This document shows, in pieces, positions 56,388-64,000 of a stretch of 64,000 nt of DNA. A model generated the notes under the pieces. The model worked only from the letters and a program-made list of their open reading frames with translations, was not told where the DNA came from and searched no databases. The DNA comes from Botryotinia globosa (lineage: Eukaryota > Ascomycota > Leotiomycetes > Helotiales > Sclerotiniaceae). Both the position numbers and the translations under genes were made by a program. The stretch lies in NCBI GenBank assembly GCA_014898425.1, contig RCSZ01000017.1, forward strand, positions 620,001-684,000, written 5' to 3'. The stretch's first letter is position 1. Every line of letters starts with the position of its first letter.

Positions 56388-58705
56388 ATGCTTTGCAAAG
56401 TGTGTGATCGCTTGAATGTAACCGACCTGCTCAAGCTGGCAAAGGCCAATAGTGGCAAGAGATTTGGCACCAATGACTACCTATATTTCGAGCATCACAA
56501 AAGATACGATGATCTCGTGACTGCAGCCTCGTCCGGATGTGAGCTTTGTCTTCTTCTTCAACGGCAATGCGAGGAAGAAGAGATTGCAATAGACTTCCAA
56601 GGTACATCATCTACACGGAAACAAAGGGTTCGAGTCAAGGAGGCGGAGAATAGGCCCATGAACTTGCGCGTGGGAATTGACGCCTCTCGTCAATATTGCA
56701 ATCAACGCTTCGAAGAAGTCAAGCTTCTTGTGTATTTGAATTTCAAATATTGGGAGAAGAATGGGCGTGGTGATTACTGGAGTACTATAGTTTGCAGTCT
56801 GCAGACGCCGAAAGGTATTGTGAATATCGAATATGCAGTTCTGTTGAGAAAGATGCCTTATCCTGTCACTAGTTACTGATGTTGAATAGATCAACCGAAA
56901 TTTATCGATCATGTTCGAATAGGCCAATTTATCATTGACGACGATTTGGCATCGGATGCAAATTTTGATATCGCACGAGGCTGGATGAATACTTGCCTCG
57001 TTGAACATTCTGAATCGAAATGTCCTTCCTCTGAAGATAAAGTCTTACCTTCTAGAGTGATCAATGTTGGTCTGGAAAACTCAAATCCGTCTCTTTTTTT
57101 GACAGACGGTATTAGGGGCAAATATGTTGCACTGAGTCATTGTTGGGGGGGGGGGCACATTGAGACCAATTTAACGACATCAAATCTGCATTCGCTCTAG
57201 AGAGAGATCAAAATGACAAGCTTACCAGCTAATTTCAGAGACGCAGTTTTGATTACTCGAGCGCTCGGCTTCCAATTTCTGTGGATTGATTCCTTGTGTA
57301 TCATTCAAGACTCCAAGTATGATTGGGTAATTGAATCCAAAAAGATGGGAGGAATTTATCAAAACTCCGTCCTAACTATCGGAGCAGCAGCAGCACATAA
57401 AGCTGCCGATGGTATGCTTCACACCAGATCACCAACATCTCGCGACATGAAGCCTAAACTCAAATTGTCAAAAGACAGTGGATCCGATGACGTTGTGGAA
57501 ATTGGCAGTTGCATCTTGTGGGCTGAAAATCTCTGCGAATTGTTTGCATCTGGACCTTTACAATCTCGAGCTTGGGCATTACAAGAGAGAATACTATCAC
57601 CTCGGATATTGTGGTACGGCCGCAGACAAATCTATTGGCAATGCCTATGTGGATTTCAATCTGCAAACGGCATGCCATCAGGTGGTAGCGATTTCCCCCG
57701 CAGCGAACGCTACATTTATCCTGTAATTACTCAAAGACTTATATTTAACCAGAATTGCAACGATGCTTCCAAGGAATTCTCCGAAGAAAAGCTGCTACAG
57801 ATGAATCACGAGTATCGATCTATGGTAGAGGATTACAGCACCCGATCTCTGAGCTGCTCAGATGACAAATTCCCAGCTCTTTCCGGCATTGTTGCACTAC
57901 TTCACAAAGCAATTGGGGGACATTACTTAGCGGGAATCTGGAGTAAAATTTTCCGGGAAAACTTGCCATGGCATGGGTCGCCGATAATAGCATCTCATAC
58001 AAAGCAGTACCGAGCACCATCATGGTCCTGGGCTGCTACAGATAGACGCGTATATTACTACAATTCAAGTCGCTTAGCTTCTACCCCTCACGATCCTATT
58101 CTTTTGTCACATCACATCGAACTTTCTAGCGAGAATCCTTATGGTGCTGTCAAATACGCCCATATCATTGTAGACACACTTACGCTGAAGTTGATTCACC
58201 TAGGTCAATACTGGAATCCCTCCGACAAAACCAGTTTTTCGTAACATATGAGAGGTTTTGGGATACGGGACTCGGTTCGTTATCTCCCGAAACGCTTTCC
58301 GAGTTTCCTCCCGGAATCCCTCACGAGAGAGAGAGCGAAACGAAAATTTCAAGTGGGGAATCTGTAGCCTCTATAGCTATCCAAACCAGCTTTATACATG
58401 GCAGGCTGAGAACTTCTCACAGTCTTTCCTGGGATGAAGAGACCCCAGATTGGTCGGCTGTTTCTCTGCTTGAGTATAAAGTCATGTTCGTAGGAATAGA
58501 GCAGCTATTGGAGGGGTACGAAGATAGCACACCCATGCTGGTATTAGAATCGTGTTTAGAGTGTCTGATCTTGCAAGAGGATCCCAAAGATGCAAAGGTG
58601 TGTAGACGTGTGGGACAAGTGGAACTGATTATCCACTACAGAGAGCCAGATAAGCCGAATTTGGATGCCTGGCTAGCTTCAGATCTGTGGGAAGAGAGAC
58701 CCTAA
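56388..58705 (+). pseudogene. HET-domain gene, broken (in-frame TAG and frameshift)
   Basis: HET proteins act in vegetative incompatibility. Exon 1 is about 56388-56814 (ATG at 56388; an earlier in-frame ATG is at 56295). A 75-bp intron (GTATTG...AATAG) leads to 56890 and onward. The start MLCKVCDRLNVTDLLKLA and CELCLLLQ are typical of the class. The HET core reads YVALSHCWGGG, with a run of 11 G at the Trp-Gly codons. An in-frame TAG (57198-57200) follows, then the frame goes on with REIKMTSLPANFRDAVLITR, RALGFQFLWIDSLCIIQD and SRAWALQERILSPRILWYG, the expected next motifs. Near 58229 a second lesion appears. The frame ends shortly after WNPSDK, but a frame offset by one base in an AAAA run continues with FFVTYERFWDTG to a stop at 58705. 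Both lesions are inside homologous sequence, so a pseudogene is likely. Indel errors in the homopolymer would explain only the second. Confidence 0.8.
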
Positions 58706-59269
58706 AGTTGATTTGAACTGGAACTTGATGGAGGATGGCATGCAACTTTCTAGCAGTTCCACTGAAATTATGAACAAAGGTTTGTCTACGTCTGGTAGAT
58801 AGACCAGATTTTCCTCAGCGAATGCTAATGCATCGCAGTAAAACTTTGTTTATTTCATGAGCTATGGGTGGTTAGCGCGGAAAGGACGAGGAGAGGGGGG
58901 TGCTTCTACGAAGTCTTCAAACTCGGAGTAATATAGCTGTATTGAAGTTGTGAGATACTAGTTTTTAAGATCTTAAAAGCATTTGAATTTTCTATGAAAT
59001 GTTTAAACAATAAGTATTATTACACGGAAACAAGAGCCACTTCTAGGAAACTATTACCATCCTCATTTCCAGCACACACCCTTTAAATTTCGATTACGTC
59101 CCCTCCGGCAGCCCCCCGGGAAATCCTAGATCTAAGCAGACTCTCAATATCCGCATCTTGAATTTAGATGGCGGCATTCTAACTTAACTTTCCATCAAGT
59201 TTACGCGTCCGCAAGTTCGAAATATCAAGCAAGTAAGTAAATGTGCCACCCACAAATACAATCACCCAT
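58706..59269. other. intergenic, no gene seen
   Basis: About 560 bp between the HET pseudogene end and the end of the next minus-strand pseudogene. Nothing recognised. Confidence 0.4.
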
Positions 59270-59894
59270 CTACCACTTTCCAAACAAGATACCCACAAGC
59301 AAAGCAGCCACACCCTCCAAAGCACCCCCAACCAAACCCGCAAGCATAAGCACATCCCCCACAATCGCATCCAACGTACCCAACACCAAACCAAGGGCGC
59401 CAACCAACCCACCAATAAGTCCGCCGGTATACACTCCTCCGAATGTGTTTTGCACAAGACCCAGAGTTCCGGCAATCGAAGTGATGGCGTTGGTACTTCC
59501 GCTGATGATTTGTTGGTCTAGAGCGGAGTAGGTTCAAGCTTCGAGATGGCGTTTCTGGGTCTTGAGAGCGGTGGTGGCGGTGGTGGCCGCGGTGATGATG
59601 TTTGTTACTGCTTTGGAGATGGCGGCTTGGGCGGTGCTGTTTTGGTCGGTGCTGGAATCGGAGTTGATGCCGTTGAGTGTTGAGTCTGGGGTTGTTAGGG
59701 GAATTCAAGGGGAGTAGATTGGAGAGGAAAACTTAGTGATGGTTCCGGTGTGGGTTTGCACTTGGGTAGAAGTCGTTCATGATATCGGTGGCGTTTGCGG
59801 TAGCACGGGACTCGACTCCAACGAGTGTTGGGGTGGGGAGAGAAGTTTCGAAAAGACCGGTGATGGCGAGGAGGGAGATGAATGAGGGTTTTAT
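59270..59894 (-). pseudogene. small secreted hydrophobic protein gene, broken
   Basis: The reading frame resembles a secreted protein with an N-terminal hydrophobic segment KPSFISLLAITGLFETSLP, but the codon where a start would be expected (59892-59894) is ATA. No ATG lies nearby in frame. A middle section TLNGINSDSSTDQNSTAQAA and SKAVTNIITAATTAT is followed by an in-frame TGA (59534-59536). The same frame then resumes with YSALDQQIISGSTNAITS, AGTLGLVQNTFGGVYTGG and a very hydrophobic Gly/Leu/Val C-terminus (LVGALGLVLGTLDAIVGDVL, ending LFGKW*). An intron is needed between about 59765 and 59690; either GTGCAA as donor keeps frame, or a one-base insertion plus another donor. I recall similar fungal secreted proteins but cannot name the family. 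Confidence 0.6.
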
Positions 59895-61811
59895 TTTGGA
59901 TATTGGGAGGGTGGATGACACGAGGCGATCAACGAAGGAGTTGGAAATAAGTAAAGCATGAAATCTTTGATGGAAAATTTAACGAATGTTGTGGAAAGAG
60001 AGTTGGATTAATCGGATGTATTATGATGAAGTAGAGAAAGAAAGAATGAGCTGGATCGATGAAGATTGATGTAGTTGTCGAGAGAATTCAACATCTTTAT
60101 ATACCCATGCTGTCGCCCTGGACACTCGTGCAGACCTCTCACGCAAGATGATTCTACAAACATCGCATACAAATTTTCTCTTGTGATTGAACCATCGTGA
60201 GTTAACTAAAACTACCGAAATATCTCTCCTGACCAAAGCGTCAAAGTCTGCGCATACGAGTGCAATGACCGACCAACAATTTTCTTTAAAAATCATCTTG
60301 CTGTTGATATTCGACAGCATATTTCGATATCGTGATAACATCCTCAAACGAAACAACGCACAGACGATAAACCATCGCAGGAATTCGGTACAAAGACAGC
60401 TTTGACATCCCACGTGGAAAGTGCCGATCAAATGTAAGCTATCTCGGACGCTGAGATGATGAGCTACATGGAAATGTGTATGTATCTCGTACAATACGAG
60501 AGAATGGTGCTATGGATAACTTCATTTTGTTGGGCTTGGCCCGAGGTCCGCGGTAGTTGGATTTTAGAGCTTGGTTATATTTCGGGGAGGAGGTTAAGCC
60601 TATTTTTCCGAATGGAGAGAATGTTGTGGGTAGGAGGAAGGAATACCCTGTCTATCAGGATTAGATAACTTTCAACACGTTCTGAGCAAACGGCAGTGGG
60701 AGCTTCATGTTCGCTATGAGGACTGCAATGGGTATCGTATGGGAGAGGTGAAACGCGGACTCTGGTCTCTTCGATTTATTGTCATTGTCGAGTAGGAGAA
60801 GAGATGGCTCTTGTGCTGTGATAAGAGAGAATCACGCATGGTGATGGGGAGAAATGAACATTGGTGTTCCGATTGGATGAGACTATCAGAGGAGAATGTC
60901 CATATCTCGTAACGATGCAATCGGATAAACGATGAAGCAGAGTCTGAGAGTTTGATATTCTTCTGGCCAGTGAGAAATTAATGAATACGATGGAGGGATT
61001 GCAGGATGTCAAACCGCGATTCGCTATCTGTTGATTTACTACGCATTACCTGGTGATGAGATGCAATTCTTCTGCGGGGGAGTGGTGCTTCTGAATCCTT
61101 GCAGTATTATAAGGACAAAGGCAAAGCTCTTGCGCCGCCTCTCAGTCTCTTGGAATTTTTCCGAGTTATTGAGATTTCGGCCATCCAGTGGAATAATGCT
61201 AGCAGTGTATCATTTTCAAGCTCCTCATGCATCAGTCGAGAATGCCCTAAGCTTCTGGTTGGTCGCCCAAACATTTCTTGAGGATATTGTTTCATCACCT
61301 GACTGGCATTCAGGTAATTATTCGTCGAACAGGCTCAAGAGATTGATTGGACCATATCTACTTCCGGCTTTCAATTGGGAAGAAGTTCACTTCATATTTT
61401 GAAACCGCAAGAGAATGCAATACAATGTCAAGGAGCTAGAATATCAATCCGAAATTGAGGAGCATCAAAAGAGACTAAGAGACAAAGCTGTGATGAGTAG
61501 CTTGAAATCAGGTAAGGATATTATCGACTTCTAACCTACTTCAGTCTTTAGGTTGTACTACAACCAATTATATTTCAAGCTATCACGTAACATCATATGT
61601 CAGCAATTCAGTAAGAGACCGCTATTTCATTGTAAGAACACTATGGTTCCAGCCTAGGTATTTTCCCCTCTGGGATTGAGTCATCGCAAAACGCCGAGAG
61701 CAGCCGCTCTATTCCCTATCGTTCATTCATTCATGTATTCATGTATTCATCCATTCTAATCCTCTGCTTAGTACCAGTCCCATTTCGCCTGTCTACTCTC
61801 CCAGTTTGTGC
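59895..61811. other. 1.9 kb intergenic, no supported gene
   Basis: Frames at 60021-60494 (minus) and 61031-61402 (plus) lack motifs. The second ends in a fairly protein-like stretch but has no recognisable family, so I leave it uncalled. Confidence 0.45.
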
Positions 61812-63713
61812 TCACTCAGAGACAACAATCGCGTACTTCGCACCCTCGAAAACACCCTTAAAATACTTCTCCGCAAACTGACCACCAACAGAAGTAGGAT
61901 GACTAATAGCGATTTCGTTCTTCTCGATAATCAAACCAGGGATGAACTTTTCTCTGGCTTGGTTAGCAAGAGATGTAGCGATGCCCTTTCGGCGGAAATC
62001 GGAGTGGACCCAGAGCCGATCGATGCACATGTAAGCTTCTTGTGGGACAAAAGTTAAAGAGGTGGCGAGAGTTGGGGATAAATTAGAGGGGGAGGTCGAG
62101 AGCGAGGTATTCTCAGCAGTTTCGGCAGTGGCCATAATAGGGGTTGCTTTGCCAATTCGCTCAGCGAGGAGAATACCAATTGGACGGGCGCCGATAACGT
62201 AAAGGAAGACCTTGTAGCGGGGAACGGGAATAAGATCTTTGGAGTCGTTGGGGCTGGTGATCATGGACCAGAGTTGCTCGGGAGTTGGTAAGATGCCATC
62301 CATATCCATTAAAGTAGCCTCAAGAATACTCTCTACAAGACTCTTGACGGGACCAGATTCCTTGCAGCCAATGCACTGGACGGTGTGAAGTTCGCCATCA
62401 ATAATCTTTTGCCATGCTTGAGTATTGACGTACTTTGGCTTGAAAACAGGTCCGCCCAATTTGAAGATGTTGTGGAATTGATCATGCATGCGTTGGTCCG
62501 AGGGGTCATTGATCGCATACTGCATGCCGCAATTGGAGCATTTTTTGGAAAAGGATTGGCCGAGATCTATAATTTGTTGATGAAGAGCAAAACCCATAGG
62601 GCGGGCGATCTCGGCTCTGAGTCTTGCACGTTCTGGAGCTTCAAGGGCCTGGTCGGCGAGAGGGATGAGAGTGCCGTGATCGATGATGGCTTGGTCTCTC
62701 ATGTCTTGAGCATCTTGATAACGTTCCATCAATTCAACTCGTGAATCATCGGTAAAATCTCCACATAGTTCTTGCAAATCGTCTTCATAAATCTCAGACA
62801 TGGTGTCGATCTTTGGTAGGTTTGGTTTGGTGCTAATGCGACGTCGAGCCGATTTCGATCTCTTCAATGTAGAATGATCCTGGGGTGTTGGGGGAGGCGA
62901 TGAAGGAGGTGATGATACTGGATGCTGAGATGGATCCGAAAGAGTAGAGGATTGTGATTTTGGTGGACTCGAAGATCGTTGTGGTGGTTGTGGCTGCGGT
63001 AATGGTTTGAAGTAGCTTCGAATAGAAGATTTGTTAGCTTTCTCCACAGGATGGAACTTTGTAGTAATAGCGGTATCTTGTCTGGGCAAGATTTCTGAAG
63101 AGGGAGAGCTTGGAATCTTGTTAGAAGCCGAAGTGATGTTTCTCCGTGAATTTTGCCGCGAGGTCTCTGAACCAATTCTAGTATGATTCGAAGCGAGACT
63201 TCTTTTCGAAAAGATTAATTCTGAGACAGGGGAGTGCGATTTAGTCGTATTAGTGCCTATAGTGTGTTCCAATCTTGAACTAGATCTGAGAACTGTTGTA
63301 GAATTCGAAGCCTCCGCGGTAGAAGTGAGTTTGACGTCTTGAACCTTCGTTGAAGATTTACGTTTCAAAGAGTCAGGGGACTCAAAAGAATTGATCTCAT
63401 TATCGCGTCGATTTTGCTGATTTGATTTGAGTTCCGTGAGAGGAGAGATAGATCTGACGGATCTAGGAGATAAAACTCGTGAGTTTATGGTAGACAGATC
63501 CTCAACCTCTCCCCGCGGCTGCTTCGAAGGAGAACGAATCAGAGGAGAACGTGGTTTCTCTTCAAACCTATCCCTAGAATGGGGGTTTGAAGAAGTAATC
63601 AATTCAGAAAGAACTTGAGAGGAAATTGACACGAATTCCGAAGCATCAACGCGTTGTCTCTTGTTGGAGAGATTTTGATTGCTTCCTCTTGTTCGTTTGG
63701 AATAAGTTCTCAT
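61812..63713 (-). CDS. ECO1: sister-chromatid cohesion acetyltransferase Eco1/Ctf7 (633 aa)
   Basis: Acetylates the Smc3 cohesin subunit in S phase so that cohesion becomes stable; nuclear. Single exon, ATG at 63711-63713. The first ~300 residues are disordered, basic and Ser-rich. A PIP-box-like motif lies at 229-236 (SSIRSYFKPL), fitting recruitment by PCNA. A C2H2-type zinc finger follows: Cys392, Cys395, His410 and His414 in KCSNCGMQYAINDPSDQRMH. The acetyltransferase domain spans about 500-625: VFLYVIGARPIGILLAERI, YMCIDRLWVHSDFRRKGIAT (acetyl-CoA loop RRKGIA at ~574) and the Eco1 C-terminal block AISHPTSVGGQFAEKYFKG. Length is above yeast Eco1 (281 aa) because of the N-terminal extension, as is common in filamentous fungi. 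Nothing is broken. Confidence 0.95.
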   Translation of the reverse strand: MRTYSKRTRGSNQNLSNKRQRVDASEFVSISSQVLSELITSSNPHSRDRFEEKPRSPLIRSPSKQPRGEVEDLSTINSRVLSPRSVRSISPLTELKSNQQNRRDNEINSFESPDSLKRKSSTKVQDVKLTSTAEASNSTTVLRSSSRLEHTIGTNTTKSHSPVSELIFSKRSLASNHTRIGSETSRQNSRRNITSASNKIPSSPSSEILPRQDTAITTKFHPVEKANKSSIRSYFKPLPQPQPPQRSSSPPKSQSSTLSDPSQHPVSSPPSSPPPTPQDHSTLKRSKSARRRISTKPNLPKIDTMSEIYEDDLQELCGDFTDDSRVELMERYQDAQDMRDQAIIDHGTLIPLADQALEAPERARLRAEIARPMGFALHQQIIDLGQSFSKKCSNCGMQYAINDPSDQRMHDQFHNIFKLGGPVFKPKYVNTQAWQKIIDGELHTVQCIGCKESGPVKSLVESILEATLMDMDGILPTPEQLWSMITSPNDSKDLIPVPRYKVFLYVIGARPIGILLAERIGKATPIMATAETAENTSLSTSPSNLSPTLATSLTFVPQEAYMCIDRLWVHSDFRRKGIATSLANQAREKFIPGLIIEKNEIAISHPTSVGGQFAEKYFKGVFEGAKYAIVVSE

Positions 63714-64000
63714 GGTAGCATTACTTTTTCTTAGGGTACATAATTAGCGGCTGTGCTTTTACAAGTGAATATGTGAGTTGATACCTTTTTGAATGATTCT
63801 CCATTGTTACTTCGGGTTGTGGTGTTGAATTTTGTGATAATCTTTCTCCTGGTCATGATAAATTGAAGATTTGGGGAGACGCGTTTCGGGTAATTTTGAT
63901 AGAAGTTGTGAAAACACGCTAGTTAAAGTGGTGGTCCGTGCTCGAACTGATTAAGAAATATACTCAATCAAGTCATCCAACATTCATCTCATGAACATCT
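63714..64000. promoter_or_regulatory. upstream region of ECO1 (window edge)
   Basis: 287 bp upstream of the ATG. The sequence ACGCGT lies at about 63881-63886. ACGCGT is the core of the MBF/MCB cell-cycle box that controls S-phase genes in yeasts. One copy only, so this is a weak call. Confidence 0.35.

Noticed and set aside
61031..61402. 123-codon frame with a protein-like C-terminal end
   Set aside because: No recognised motif and unclear exon limits; possibly a degraded gene, but I cannot support it.

Overview
The window looks like nuclear DNA of a filamentous ascomycete. Genes are spaced, many are split by short GT-AG introns of about 45-95 bp (one of 193 bp), and several families are typical of Pezizomycotina: HET-domain proteins, a fungal LysM secreted protein, a Gtt1-type GST, an Eco1 with N-terminal zinc finger, and Ser/Thr-rich cell-wall proteins. 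The protein set and AT-rich intergenic DNA remind me most of Leotiomycetes (Sclerotiniaceae such as Botrytis or Sclerotinia). That placement is from memory, not a search.

Left part (1-12 kb): a hypothetical protein, a fungal RNase H-like protein, allantoinase (minus) and an amidase-signature enzyme (plus). The last two are divergent around a 2.5 kb spacer with a 9-bp minisatellite and a 343-bp array of a 7-bp unit. Four GATAAG sites lie just upstream of allantoinase, fitting nitrogen-source control. The amidase can be assembled with all three catalytic residues, but only if its first intron has a GC donor.

12-24 kb: a broken HET-domain gene, COG5 of the Golgi tethering complex, a multi-pass membrane protein (possibly DUF2434), a GH13 alpha-glucosidase, and an unrecognised one-pass membrane protein.

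24-38 kb: two small multi-pass membrane proteins that look like diverged tandem paralogues, a glutathione S-transferase, a BTB/POZ gene with an in-frame stop and a frame change, a secreted Pro/Gly/Ala-repeat protein ending in one LysM, a six-exon GABA/choline-type permease, and an intron-containing tRNA-Cys(GCA).

38-56 kb: gene-poor, with many microsatellites. It holds an 816-residue secreted Ser/Thr-rich protein with a Cys/Trp-rich C-terminal domain, a secreted protein with a conserved fungal domain and low-complexity tail, the ribosome-biogenesis enzyme Nep1/Emg1, and a low-complexity protein with one hydrophobic segment.

56-64 kb: a second broken HET-domain gene, a broken small secreted hydrophobic-protein gene, and Eco1, the cohesin acetyltransferase. 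Housekeeping genes are intact. The broken genes are all accessory types (two HET, one BTB, one secreted), so the most notable theme is decay of accessory and possible allorecognition genes. I saw no clear evidence of a wholly new multi-gene system.
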